A DNA stretch of 64,000 bases, from positions 1 to 64,000 of the forward strand of contig MU400566.1 in the NCBI GenBank assembly GCA_022578965.1, given 5' to 3'. The position numbers and the translations under genes are program-made. The notes under the pieces are model-generated. The model did no database searches. It was not told the DNA's origin and was given only the letters and a program-made list of their open reading frames with translations. Positions 23,283 through 35,436 of this stretch are shown one piece after another. Source of the stretch: Xylaria sp. FL1777 (Eukaryota > Ascomycota > Sordariomycetes > Xylariales > Xylariaceae). Every line of letters starts with the position of its first letter. The stretch's first letter is position 1.

Positions 23283-25295
23283 GTGCAGAAGGCAGACCAA
23301 ACCACGGACAACACCTCGTATGTAGCTATGTATTGGAACTGGTTTCTCGGGCTGTGGGGCTTTTAATAGACTCTGTGAGTATTTACGTGTGATTTTAATA
23401 TTGTTCATATCCCGTTACAGCTCGAGCCAAGTGATGAGGGATGAAGGGGTGAAGGGAAACACGATTGGAACAAGTAGACTGAGCTGAAGACGAGAGCGGA
23501 AGCCAACTGTTTCATGTACATTCACAGCCTCTTTCTAATATCAACAAACCCTATAATGTTACATTGGTCCTCGTCTTCTCTGTGAATCATTATTCATTAA
23601 TATCTTGTTCTCTATCTCTGAACTGTTAAAACATATGGCTTAGAGTTAAGGTTGGTCCCGATAAAACTAGGTGGCGATCGGGGTTCAAGGCTAAGCCAGG
23701 ATCTTCTTCAAGGTTCAATCAATCTCACATGCATAATCTCCCGGATCGATCGTCCGCGGGTTTAGGTTTTGCAAAGGACCGTGCCGATGTCTTCACATCG
23801 CGTCCGTTAACCTAATCTGCGCGGTAACACGTGTAAGTGTATACCTACACATGTATAGTACATGAGAGGTCCACCTACCTACCTACATAGGTACCTATCT
23901 AGTCTAGGTAGGAACGTGTAGTCCAGGTACTATAGGAAGTGATGTAATGGCTGTGTATACTTCAGCCCAGTAAATGTGGAGTTGATATAAATACACTACC
24001 TAGGTAGGTATCTGATAAGAGTTAAGAAGTTGAAGAGGACAGATACTTAAATAGGTACTAAAATTGTAATATATTCCTCCTTGCTCCGTATTGGTAAACC
24101 AACTCAACTACCTGCCTGCCTGCTGTCGTTTCATGTGAGGGACCACTAGGTAGGTAATATGCGCCGTGTGCATCGGGAGCATCGGGTTTAATATGTATGA
24201 TAAGTTCGAACTTAAGTGATGTGATGTGATGATGCATTTGTACACTTTAGGCAACATACCTACCTAGCTACCTACCTCTAGGTAGTATACATACTACATA
24301 TGTAGGTTAAGTCGAGTGGGTTTGTTTGTGTTGTACGTATGTATGTACAAACGTGTGCATACATACATACCTACCTACCTACCTATATATTTACATCCCG
24401 CAGCAATTCCACAGACCGACCTATCCAACCTCAAGTGCCTTGCCTTGCCTTGCCTCCACTCCATGTATACCTATCAATACCTATATCATAACAGGGCTGT
24501 GCTGTTTCCTACACCCAATAATCAAAAACTCCAGAAGCAAAGTCAGGCCATCTACCTACATATACTACAGCAACCCCCCGAATCGAGTGGGGGGTGGGGA
24601 TGACGCCGTTTTTACACTTCGTCTCACCCTGGACGTCTTGTGCGGTGCGTAACGTAAGATCTCCAAAGGAAAGACAAGAACCTGCACAATTTTCCTGATT
24701 GCTTAAAAACAGCCCCCATACCACATGCACGCACTTAATATGCTCGACCAATGGCAGATTGGGTTGATTCCCAAGTTGGTAAGTAGTGAGGCTATGCTAG
24801 CGAGGCGCAGCACGGGAGAAGCTCTCTCGTGCTCATGATCACCGGGCGGAAACGGCTACTTGTCTGGTGTTCGCGGCAGGCAGTTTGAGCGAGATCGCAG
24901 GAGAGGGAAGAGTGAACTAGCGAGTCAGAGACAATGATGCTTACTCCTCGGATGAGGTTATGCGGTAATTCACTTGTTGCCGTGATCAGTGCGGGACGAA
25001 GGATGGTTAACGATGAGAACAGTGAGCCCAGAATCAAGGTTATGTCATTCCCTCGCGACATACAAGAACGCCCGCGGGAAGGCAACAGAGATAGAGAGAG
25101 ATAGAGAGGAAAATTAAAAGAAAAGGGATCAAGGTTTGTTTGTCACCGGCCCTCGCGGGAGCAGAACCCCGTTTCCATCTACGGATCATCAATAGTCCCT
25201 TCGCACCCTACCCAAGCCGTTTCGGCCTCCCTCAGACACGTGCTCATTGCCCGTGTCTCCTGCGGAGATTTGTGCCCAGCTGGGCCAGTCGCGGA
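23283..25295. other. Intergenic with TACC repeats
   Basis: The 3' flanks of the acyl-CoA synthetase (+) and NCS-1 (-) genes. Rich in CTACCTAGGTA palindromes (23880-24010, 24255-24290) and a TACC array (24358-24386). No coding signal. Confidence 0.55.
24358..24386 (+). repeat. CATA/TACC tetranucleotide array
   Basis: Consecutive CATA units pass into four CTAC units. Simple repeat. Confidence 0.75.
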
Positions 25296-26250
25296 TTACA
25301 CCAAGCCATCATAAAGCGATAGGGCTGACACAATCGTCTCATCGCGTTTGCTTCCTTCTTTGAATTCATCCATATCCAAACTCCCGTTTTCGTCTTTATC
25401 CATCATGCGGAAAATCTTCCTGACGCGCTTCTCTGGGGTATCTTCGTCTTCGGGTAACTTCACCATGGAACCGACCTGCGTCAGAAGGCGACGCATTAGC
25501 ATGAGTTGAATACACATCCTTGTGTGACTACTACATACCATTTTATATATTGCCTCCACAATCTTGAGCATCTCCTCGTAGCTGATCTTGCCATCTCCAT
25601 CAATGTCATATAACTGGAAGGCCCAATCAAGTTTATCTTCCATCTTGCCACGGCTAGTAACGCTTAGCGCGCAGATGAACTCTTTGAAATCGATGGATCC
25701 GGATTTGTCGGAATCGAATACGTTGAAAACATAATCGGCGAATGAGGACGGGTCTCCGAAAGGGAAGAATTGGCGGTAGATCTTTTGAAATTCCTCTTTT
25801 GTGAGCATGCCTGAGGGGCAGTCCTTCAGGAAGCCTAATAACATAAGTGAGCGCCAACCAGGAGGGATACAAATTGGCGTCGCGGCTGTAAGCTTGGCTT
25901 ACCCTTATACCATTGTTGCAATTCCTTCTTATCAAAATGGGTGGACTTCTGGAGTTCGGCAAGCTGCTCCTGAGAGAGCTTGGATTGACTGGCAAGAGAT
26001 GCGTCAGTCGACGACGTCACATTACCAAAGCACACATGGAACCAAGTCTAGTTCCTTCCCGTCTTGGCCTTCAGGATATTCAGGAGGGAGAGGGACGTAG
26101 AGAGGCGAAGCTTTGGTGCGTAGATGGGAGGGATTGTCGCAAAGTTTGGATGGCATGTATGGCATAAATGGCATAGACGACAAGGATGTCCAGGATGGCT
26201 AGTTGCTGCGGGGAAAAGGCCAACAGAGAGTAGACTTACGATTTGCCCAT
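25296..26250 (-). CDS. ncs-1: Neuronal calcium sensor-1 (frequenin) homologue, 4 exons
   Basis: EF-hand calcium sensor; yeast Frq1 activates the phosphatidylinositol 4-kinase Pik1 at the Golgi, and fungal NCS-1 proteins act in calcium tolerance and growth. Exons 26250-26240, 25988-25903, 25834-25539 and 25475-25296; all phases agree; exactly 190 residues, the family's normal length. The N-terminus [13 protein letters not shown] has Gly2 for N-myristoylation and is formed only by splicing the 11-nt exon 1. EF1 is degenerate ([13 protein letters not shown]), as usual in this family. EF2 ([12 protein letters not shown]), EF3 ([12 protein letters not shown]) and EF4 ([12 protein letters not shown]) have complete calcium loops. 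Very highly conserved; the call is secure. Confidence 0.97.
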
Positions 26251-29123
26251 GATCTAATTCAGGGCAGCGGACTAAGAAAGGAGAAGGAGACTGAGGAACG
26301 CTTAAGAGCCGCTAGAAGGATACGTGTGGGAAGCGTCTATGGTTTAGGTGATTTGCAGATGTATGGATGTATGTACAGGTGTGTCTAGGCGGCGAGGTGG
26401 GAATGTTGTAGGCAGAAAATGGGCTGGGATGCTAGTGCTACAACTGCCAGCGATGTGGCGCGCGGCGGGAGTACGTAGTAGGCGGCACGGTAGGTGTAGG
26501 TAGATAATCAGCGCCTAGGAGGTAAGGGAGGTAGATAGGTAGATAGGTAGATAGTAGACAGTAGACAGTAAGTAGTAAGTAAGGCAGGTAGTAGACTAGT
26601 CTAGGTAATTGACAGGTACGTAAGACCAAGACCGCGGACGATGCTGCGCAAGTAATGTCAAGGTGGGGTTGTCTTGTCGCAACAGTTGCCGTAACAGATT
26701 TACGGTTAGGGTAGGTACTTGTACTGTCGCTGACTGCAAGGAGCAGAGCCGCATGAGTCGGGCGCCGGAAGTCGGAAGTCGGGGGAATGGCGTAAACAAT
26801 GGAATAAAAAAAGAAAGAAAAGGAGATCGTGTCTCGTCGCACGCAAGCACGGAACCGATGATGCGCAATTCCACAAGTTTAAAGTACCGGTAGGTATGTG
26901 TAATCCGAGCACGCAGCGGTTCACTCGGTAAGGGGAGGAGATTAATTCAGTGGCAGAAAACAACTACTGAGTAGGTATGTTTCTGCCCTTTCTGGTAACT
27001 AATGGTGGGCTGATTATTGGATTAGCAATGGCTCCCATACAGAGTAGCAAATAGCAGCGGTAGACGTAGACAGGGCTCTCGAGGTTGTGGTTAGCTTGTG
27101 TAGATTAATCCCGACCCAAGGACCGAGGACCAAGGACCAACAAGAGATTGATTGGCTGACAGATCGAGTGGTCGATTGATCAAAGAGGGCTTGTTGGCCT
27201 TTGTCTATGTTGGTTGGCGCAATGGCTGAATTCGTATGTCTAACCTTGACCGTGCGTTGTACCACCATCTTCTTCTTCTCCTTCTTCTTCTTCATCATCT
27301 CTTATCCTTCGCATATCGATAAAAGACAAGTGAAGCAGGACGAGAGATTGTGATCTGCCATCTACTGCTTATGGAGACTTGTTCTGGGTGTTGGCGAGAC
27401 CGAGAGCCTGGGATGGGTACTGGCCTAGCTACTAACACACCCTGGCCTACCTTAGGTAGGAAGGCAACTCGTACACTTTGTCCACTGGATGATGAGTGGG
27501 TCGCATGTGCATAGATGTACTGCGTACTGAGTACACATGCTGCCCCAGGCTTGCTTATTGTCCAAGTTCCTTTGTGCTTGTCCAGAGGAATGGGATTGAA
27601 AGCAGGGGTTGTTGGACGAGAGTGAGGGGTACAAGAAGAAGTACTAGACAGATGGAAGCTCTCTAACCTAGCGAAATGTGACGGAGTATGCATGCAAGTG
27701 AGATAGATGTATTTGCTCGCCCCAGGTATAACTGATGATATCGATAATCGGTGCCTGGAGGATGCTCGTATGTTCGTAGATATCTCTGGTGCACTTTGGA
27801 TATCGTTAGTACTGGATGCGGGATTGAAGGTTCCCAGCCAGGTTGCCGAGGTTGACAAGGGAGATGCCGATACCTTTTAGTGTACCAGACTATCTAGTAA
27901 TCTAGAACTAGGAAAATCAGACAGAAAAAGCAAGGAAATAATTTCTGAGTCGAGTGATGCAAGATGTCGCCCCACTACAGACAGGCACAGGAGTGGTTAA
28001 TCTGCTGGCGTTCTGGAAGTTTGTTTGAAGTGGTGACAAAACTGCACAGATGGAATGAAAGGGAATGGCGGGGCGCTGCTTCTTGTGTGCAGACGGTGGG
28101 AACGTTGTAATGGTTGTAATGGCGGGGTATGCTAGGACTAAACAAGCAGCTGCTGACAGCTGATACGTTTCATCCATGTCCCAGTATCTCATGTAGTGTA
28201 CTTACGCAGTAAGAACATAGATACATAGATACATAGTACAATGTACACTACCTAGGTACAAACGAGGAACGACAGCCAAGAAGATGTAAGTAGGTCGTAC
28301 GACCTATATTTCACGTTGCCAATGAAGTTCACGAGATAGGTAGGTACTGTAGGTATCCTAGTCATCCTCATATCAATATCATGTATAGTAATACGTCCAC
28401 GCCTACCTATATGTGGTGTAGGTAATCATCTGTAAGCATGCCTACCTATCAGGCTGAATACTCAAGGTCAGTTCCATAGTTCTTGGTTCCCCAACGTTAC
28501 AGTACATACTGGTTTACCGCGATGCTTATCCCAGAAAGAGCGCAAGCACATACTTATACTAGATAGCTGACGTAAACTCCAACTGAACCATGACCTTGTG
28601 TAACCCTCCTTTAACAATATTGACATCTCATTGGCGGATTGTCGCATAGGCGGCTTTTGGTGTTACAAGATAACACGAGCTGTTGTCCAAGGCTAGAAGG
28701 CAGAGAGAAAGTGACTTCATAGGTACAGATGTCCCGGAAGCGATAAGTCTTAATTAAGTATTTTTTTCATGGAAAGATGAAGCATGCACATATATTTTCG
28801 GAAATGATATTTAACGTCCAATGGATCTTCTCTAGATCCACCCCGCCCAACCGTCCATCTACAGAGTGGTGGGCTCACTTTCCGGCGCCGTCTTGTAAGC
28901 TATTCGAATCGTCAACCATTATCGTCGTTCCAGGTCCCGCTATAAGGAATACATGACACCCGCCCTGCCTCCCCCGAGCAGCTCGAAAGCAAAAGTGGTT
29001 TCTGTACGGATGATGCAAATAATGCAATGCGGTTTCGCCACAAACACCAAACATCGCTCAACGCCTGATAATAAACTGAATGCCCCCGCCGCCCAGTCGT
29101 TGCCCCTTCAGCCAGCCCCTCGT
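26251..29123. other. Intergenic, about 2.9 kb, no gene seen
   Basis: Upstream of NCS-1 (-) and downstream of Cdc45 (-). It contains TAGATAGG-type repeats (26525-26580), a CTT-rich tract (27266-27300), a TACGCAGTACAT motif on the minus strand (about 27516) and a TACCTAGGTAC palindrome (28249-28259). A 187-codon frame at 27295-27858 (-) looks random. Confidence 0.5.
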
Positions 29124-31807
29124 CTATCCAACCACGGCTTTCATGCTGAGGCTCTCTAGGAACCCAGTGAGGTCCTCCTTTCGTACCTCGACCACACAGT
29201 GCTCGAAGCTGTCGATTCGTACACGAGCATTTGTTTCGCTGACTACATCTTGGAAGGCGCTTCCAAATTTGTTCAGGCCGTAGCCGCGATCTTTACGCTG
29301 TTCTTGTTCGTCCTCTGCATCCGAGTCCGAGTCTGAATCCGATTCACTAGCTTCTGATTCTGTGTCGTCCTCCTCGTCTTCGTCGTTGCCCGCCGCAGCT
29401 CGAGCGGCGCGCTTTTCCTCTCTGATTTTTTCCTTGTTTTGGCGCCTTAGTTCTCGTTCCTGAGCCTTGGTGGCTTTGGCCGCCTGCTTTTCTTTTGCGC
29501 TCTCGCGGTCTAGAAACGTGAGGTCTGGGCCACCGCCTCCTCCTGTACCAACTACGAGATAGACACCGCGCTTCTCGTTCAAGCTTGCCACCACAAGAGG
29601 TGTACCTCGTCCACCATGGGCAAGTTTCCCGTTAGCGTCCTTTTCTTGCTCTGCAAGAGCCTCTCCGATCCACAGCGCCAGCTTTGTTAGAGCGGCCGGA
29701 TGAGTGAAGAGAGGAACATCTGGCCCATCCTTGATGACACACATCCGGAAAGCGTGCAAGTGTTTGATCTGCCGCTTGCCAATAAGTGATGTGCCGGTGC
29801 GAAAGATAGCGCGATGAAGATACTGTGCTGTGGGAAGACCAGCTTTAAGAGCATCGATGCTTGACACAGATTAGCTTTCTGAGTAACCCGGAAAAAGAGA
29901 CAACTTACTTCTCGAGAGCATCGTAGGCCTCCCAAAACCGGCTAACCCATTCCTGGGCTTCGGCAGCGCCTCCATCATCCTCGTAATCTTGGGTTTGGCT
30001 TGCACGTATGCGGCCGTCTATGTCTGCCACCGTGCTGTGCCTGCTGACTTCAAGTAAGGCACCGATCACCACCCCAACATCCTGTGCACTAAGCGTCGCT
30101 CGCCAGCCCCAACTTCGAACGAAACCCCAACCATCCTTGGCCCCTGCTCTATCCCTACCATCCGTTTCTGCAGCAGGTACCATGTCGTCCAGGTTATATA
30201 ACGAGGCGTATTTTAAAAGCTTTGTGCGTAGTTCCTTTTTGACATTCATGTCCATGTGGGTGTAGCTCTGCTTGCATTGAACTAAACTCACACCCATCTT
30301 TGCCAAGAGTTTGTGTAATCGCTTCAGGCCACTGTCGCTCCATATACGGAGTCGTGAAAAAAGATAGGGAGAGTGAAGCATGCTATCATACAGACTCCAG
30401 TGTCTTATAAGTAGAAATTTCGGTTCGGGTGAGAGCCGTATACTGGTATCTTCCGGACTACGAGCCGTTGTTGGAATGATCCCCGCACTCTCTGAAGCCA
30501 TTACTCTAGTATCTTTGGATCCAAGCTCGGGTGGGTTGAGGCGCCGTACTTCATCCCTTAAAAGCTGTCTTATCCGTGCTCCTCGAACACCCATCCAGCC
30601 ATTGGTTGGTCTCGAATCGGAACTGCGAACGGTAACTGCAAGTCCTGCAGATGAGCGGCCATACAGTTCCATAGAAGTCACACCGACAATAGTCAGCCAT
30701 AAAAGATCATTATCCTCCCGGCCTAGTTCTGATGCTAGAGAGTAGATCATTGCGGATATTGGCTCAGAATAAGAAGCGCCCATTCGGTAGTATTTTCGAA
30801 GCACACCTTCGTTTTCGCGCCTCATTCGAAGGAGACGCCTCCTCAACACACGAGCTGATGGAGCTTTGGGCGCTTGTGCCGCGGATGGTGGGTCTTCCGC
30901 ATCATCTGAAAAGATCATAGGGTTTTGCATTGACACTAATCCTCGCTGTGCTGGTCGGCGTGGTGAATCAGGGATCGGACTTGACTGTATTATTCGTCAA
31001 CATGACTGATGAGAAACGGGCGTCAGAGATCCTTACCGAATTACTTCGCCTCCTCTGTCGTGGCCGATCGTCATCATCGTCACTGCTCTCATCGCGATCG
31101 GACCAAGACTTTCGCTTCTGACCAGGTCGCACTGTCGCTTCTTCCTCTGGCTCTGGCTCTTGTTCGCTCTCCGAATCACCATCGTCATATCCTTCGCCGT
31201 CATCTTCGACGTCTGGCATATCTACTAGACTTAAATAGGCATCTCGTTCAGCATTTAGCCCTTCCTCAATATCACCGTCGTCAAAGACCACAATACCACC
31301 CTTCCCGGGCTTGTAGGAGCGTTCTATACAACCCGAGGTGACACCTCCAGGAGCACGTGCTTGATAGCTCGCAGCAATGTCGGAGACTGGGTCAAGAGGA
31401 AACCCTCCAAAGATATTGCCTAGATTCCATGGCCTATGCGAGTCAATTACCCACACTTCAACGCCGTTGAAGCTCGACTGTTCGCCCTCAACCTCGAGGC
31501 CCAATATGGTACCCATATCGACCATGCCACCTACGCCGAGACAAATGACGACACCCCCACTTCCACCACGCGTCTCCATCATGGGAGCAACAAGCTCTTG
31601 GCCGGCGCGCTGCAGATCGCCATAGCCGGCCACTGGGTGTATCTTATGTGGTATATAGTCATGCTTTAGAAGCCTAGTGAGAATTCGACATGCGCAGAGA
31701 GCATCGGGTTCGAGCGCGACAAGGATTAGAACCGGTGGTGACAGCGGATGTCGAGTACTTTGCAGGTGGGTATAGAGTTTGGATATAAGGTCGCGGGGCA
31801 GATACAT
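29124..31807 (-). CDS. cdc45: Cdc45 replication initiation factor, 3 exons
   Basis: Component of the CMG (Cdc45-MCM-GINS) replicative helicase in the nucleus. Exons 31807-31037, 30945-29909 and 29859-29124; phases agree; 847 residues, normal for fungal Cdc45. The N-terminus MYLPRDLISKLYTHL and then LIVALEPDALCACRIL is the conserved start of the DHH-like core. This core is thought to be non-catalytic. A long acidic and Arg/Ser-rich linker follows (GEGYDDGDSESEQEPEPEEE and DESSDDDDDRPRQRRR). After it, LRRRLLRMRRENEGVLRKYY and ASYSEPISAMIYSLASELGR are strongly Cdc45-like. The C-terminal part has HLHAFRMCVIKDGPDVPLF, with a basic/acidic insertion near the end. Intron 1 is placed so that RRSNS joins RGLVSMQNPM; the nearer AG gives a wrong frame. 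Divergent from the JmjC gene. Confidence 0.95.
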
Positions 31808-32958
31808 TATTGGGGCAGTATCTAGACTCGCATTCGATGTTCTACGGCGGATTCATGAGGTCAGAGGCGTTGGTAGGCAGTCGAAGTTCAAAACCTAGAG
31901 ATATCAGCGCGCAAGCGAGTCGACCAACACGTTAAATGGGCAAGACCGTGGGGTTGGGTCGGGTCGAGGCACTGCTCTAGGTATTCGAACTGAAGAGAGA
32001 CCAATTGAATAAAGAATTGAACTATCAATGCTCTCAAAGTAGAATTTATGTAAACGATGTGATCAATAGTAGAGTTAGGGTTTTGGCGAGTCGGAGATTG
32101 TAGGTGGTGGTCTGGCGTGACACAGGAAGAGTGGGAGGTACTTTAGTCGTTTTCGTGTAAGTGTTGATTGAGAGAGACGCGGTGTAGAGCGAGCTGCAGA
32201 CGCGACTTGTGTGAAATGGTACCTGCTACTGTACTAAGTAGATGAACACTGTGCGGGACAGCCCGTTGCTGGCCCCGACCCACTATAATATGGGCCACAT
32301 GCATTTATGTGAGTTCTGCTTTTACTCTCTTCAATGATGAAAACATCAAATCGCCCATAAGTCTAGCTGCTTTCATAAACGTACAAGAATTCAAGTGTCC
32401 GTCCTCAAACACGACGAAATACATCGAGGTCACGGAAGTTTGTCCGACTGCCTAGTGTCAAGATCACCACAACATTGTAATACTTGTCTCTCTCTAGTCC
32501 ATTCTACTAGCCACAGTCAATATCAATGTTCTGAAGTGTTAACTAGTATTGCTAATGCTACATTGGAATTTTGAATGGAGCATAGCTTAAATAGATGGCA
32601 TACAGACTATTTTATCAGCCCAATACTGACATCTCCATGTTCAACCTGACCCTACACACCTTCATTTCTTGCAGCTAGCCTCTAAGGTACTTGAAACATT
32701 ATTCTACATACTTCATAATACCTATGTAAGTAGTAATACAACCAGTTCAAAACATCACCTATACTAGATGATTGCTCAAGGACACAATGTGATATGTTGG
32801 TGCGTACAGCTAAGGGGTGAGTTCTGGTCTAACATGTAAGATTATGCAAGTATCCAACTCATATCCTTCAATAAGTTCATAACCAACAACGATAACCCGC
32901 GACGCTCAACCCAACATCTATCTCAACAACAGTAGAAATACAGTTGATACATTTCTCG
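31808..32958. other. Divergent promoter region, Cdc45 / JmjC gene
   Basis: 1.15 kb between two divergent starts. AT-rich in the second half. I saw no MluI cell-cycle box (ACGCGT) in the part near Cdc45. No coding signal. Confidence 0.5.
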
Positions 32959-34737
32959 ATGACAAATTCCGCACATAAAAGCCAACTTTTAAAACATTGT
33001 ACAGAGGCGGCGTCGACAATTCATGGCGAGTGTGCTGAAATACTTTCTGCCAGGGACCACTATCATGAAGTCACCATCACAAGAACTTCTCTGGCGGGCT
33101 GTGGCCCAGCGCTCGTCGACTTACTCTCGCGTCAAGCAAACATAGTACAAAGTCTATATCAAGATGACCCCCCAACTGCATCTGTTACTGCTGTTGCCAC
33201 AGGCGAGCAGAAGTCAAGCTCTCTGCAGAAATATAACCTTGCCCTCAAGCGATTAGAGGATATTGCATCGATCGCTTACTCGAAATTCTACGCCTACCTC
33301 TTCAAAGACCTCCCAGTTTGTTGGAGACAGTTGTATACCGATGCTCGGATATTGAAGTTCTGTCTTCTATTTCTGAAGTCTTCGTATTCTAGCCAGGATG
33401 AGTCAGGCGGGGTTTCTCCCGATGATGCTCATGGCTGCTTAGACGAGCTTGTCAAAACGCTAGATCTCGCCCTGGTCCTAGCAGGAGCCGCAGGAGAGCG
33501 GAGGGGGAGGAAATGGGTTAATCAAGCTTTGGAACTTCTCCATCGGATCTGGCTAGCAGAAAGCGAGGGTCAAGATATCGACGGCGACTCTGCAGCCAGC
33601 CATGATCGACCCGCAAAGCGAGCAAAGCTCTCGGAGAACCATGGAACATCAAAAATGCATAGCGGTCACATTCCAGGAGCCGTGTTCTCGACAAACGAGC
33701 CCTTTACACCGCCCGTAACTCACCCCGTCCGAAAAGTAGAAGCTCTATCTATTGAGGAGTTCCAAACATACATGGACCGACCTCATGATCCTAGTCTTGG
33801 TCCCGAACCTCTCGTCCTCCACAATACCCTCAAAGAATGGCCGGCTCTGGGAACACGCCCGTGGAACCGGCCCTCGTATCTTCTATCGCAGACTTTCGAC
33901 GGCCGCCGTTTGGTGCCTGTGGAGATAGGTCGCAGCTACGTAGACGAGGGCTGGGGGCAGAAACTCGTCACATTCGGGGAGTTTCTGCACGAGTACATTG
34001 ACCCAACAACCCGCTCCAGCACCGAGGATCACTCAACTCAATCCACCGACGGAAACAGTGACCAGAGCTACGGACACCAGACAGATTCAGAAAACTGCAA
34101 AGACACCGCACCCCGCAAACCAACAGCCTACCTAGCCCAACACCAGCTGTTCACGCAACTCCCCAGCCTGCGCAACGACATCCTGATCCCGGACTACTGC
34201 TACACCTCGCCGCCTCCGCACCCCACCGACGCACGCATCAACCAGCCGGAGCTCGACGAGCCGCTGCTGAACGCGTGGTTCGGGCCGCCGGGGACCATCT
34301 CGCCTCTGCACAACGACCCGTACCACAACATCCTCGCGCAGGTCGTCGGGCGGAAGTACGTGCGGCTGTACGCGCCTCACGAGACGGCGCGACTGTCGGC
34401 GCGGGGAAAGGAGAACGGCGTCGAGATGGGCAACACGAGCAGGCTCGACATCGGGGTCCTAGAGGGCTGGGACGAGGCTCCCGCTGCTACAGGCAATGAT
34501 GAGCATGATACTGATGACGAGGAAGCGGGAGTCGAGGAGAGGGTGGATGATAAGGAGGACCGGGCAAATAGAGCAGCGATGGGCGGCGCTGAGAACATAG
34601 ACACAGACGCGTTCAAGGCCGTCCCTTTCGTCGACTGTATCCTGGAGCCCGGGGATGCGCTGTACATACCCATCGGGTGGTGGCATTACGTCCGGGGACT
34701 GAGCGTGAGCTTCAGCGTCAGTTTCTGGTGGAACTGA
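32959..34737 (+). CDS. JmjC-domain protein of the KDM8/JMJD5 type
   Basis: Likely a 2-oxoglutarate/Fe(II) dioxygenase. The open frame extends upstream with a TTG at 32944; the first ATG is at 32959, giving 592 residues without introns. The N-terminal half is helical (SSLQKYNLALKRLEDIASIA and onward), as in JMJD5-type proteins. The cupin opens with VRKVEALSIEEFQTYM, LVLHNTLKEWPAL and YLLSQTFDGRRLVPVEIG. The iron site is intact: HND at residues 451-453 (in PLHNDPYHN) and the distal His at residue 576 (WWHYVRG). Family members act as protein hydroxylases or proteases/demethylases of debated substrate. A long acidic insertion (HDTDDEEAGVEERVDDKED) lies between the first and last iron ligands and is probably a surface loop. 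Confidence 0.88.
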   Translation: MTNSAHKSQLLKHCTEAASTIHGECAEILSARDHYHEVTITRTSLAGCGPALVDLLSRQANIVQSLYQDDPPTASVTAVATGEQKSSSLQKYNLALKRLEDIASIAYSKFYAYLFKDLPVCWRQLYTDARILKFCLLFLKSSYSSQDESGGVSPDDAHGCLDELVKTLDLALVLAGAAGERRGRKWVNQALELLHRIWLAESEGQDIDGDSAASHDRPAKRAKLSENHGTSKMHSGHIPGAVFSTNEPFTPPVTHPVRKVEALSIEEFQTYMDRPHDPSLGPEPLVLHNTLKEWPALGTRPWNRPSYLLSQTFDGRRLVPVEIGRSYVDEGWGQKLVTFGEFLHEYIDPTTRSSTEDHSTQSTDGNSDQSYGHQTDSENCKDTAPRKPTAYLAQHQLFTQLPSLRNDILIPDYCYTSPPPHPTDARINQPELDEPLLNAWFGPPGTISPLHNDPYHNILAQVVGRKYVRLYAPHETARLSARGKENGVEMGNTSRLDIGVLEGWDEAPAATGNDEHDTDDEEAGVEERVDDKEDRANRAAMGGAENIDTDAFKAVPFVDCILEPGDALYIPIGWWHYVRGLSVSFSVSFWWN

Positions 34738-34944
34738 GCGGAACATGTGAAATCCCACAGGCACCATGCTGCTACAAGATTACAAGACTGCCTACAAGCA
34801 CCGTGACTTATATTTAATAAACAGCTCCTTGAATTATTTGTTAGGGACTGGGAAAGTTTCAGCTAGTTAGCCCTAGGTGTGGTAGACAGATACCAGTGTA
34901 GTGGTTCGTTCCGCACATCAGGAATGTAGTATGTGCTGCAAATG

Positions 34945-35125
34945 GTAGGTACTTTCAATCATCCATAGAATCTGCAAGGCCTGGACAGGCCTAAAAATGC
35001 TGTGAAAGAAAGTACAGACATCGCATGGTACTTTTACCATCCATAGAATCTGCAAGGCCTAGACAGGCCTAAAAATGCTGTGAAGGGAATGTTTCAATGC
35101 ACGAACAGGCCTAAAATGCCGTGCA
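34945..35125 (+). repeat. 78-bp minisatellite, about 2.5 copies
   Basis: Two near-identical units begin GGTACTTT and contain CATCCATAGAATCTGCAAGG and AGGCCTAAAAATGCTGTGAA, spaced 78 bp (34960 and 35038). A third, partial copy (GAACAGGCCTAAAATGCCGTGC, ending about 35123) is flanked by GCACG/CGTGC, which could pair as a hairpin. The 19-nt core recurs inverted at 7351-7369. Confidence 0.8.
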
Positions 35126-35408
35126 TCGTCAGCATCATCAATAACCTTGCCTACATGTAGACGAGCTAACCAGCGAATAACCATATAGCGCTGTTAGGAA
35201 TCGAATCTAACTCCCAATTAGTAGACCCACCCGGACATGCACCCATTACCTCATGTATAATAACAGCCCACCGTTAAAGTGGTAATACCTACACTACTAC
35301 GTTATTTAGTGAGATTTCTCCGAGCAGTACTCCATACCCCTGGACTTTGCCTTGAACATAGCCGCCTTCATCATGACGTTCTTCTAGGCTGCGTGATGGA
35401 TGCAACAG

Positions 35409-35436
35409 GAGATGGAGATGGAGATGGAGATGGAGA
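35409..35436 (+). repeat. GGAGAT hexanucleotide array
   Basis: About five copies of GGAGAT in non-coding DNA. Confidence 0.8.

Noticed and set aside
27295..27858. 187-codon minus-strand open frame
   Set aside because: Low-complexity, Ser/Thr-rich reading of non-coding DNA; no domain.
35160..35225. tRNA-like segment with ATTCGATTC on the minus strand
   Set aside because: The loop is flanked by GTTAG/CTAAC, but the loop length is wrong and no acceptor or D arm fits.
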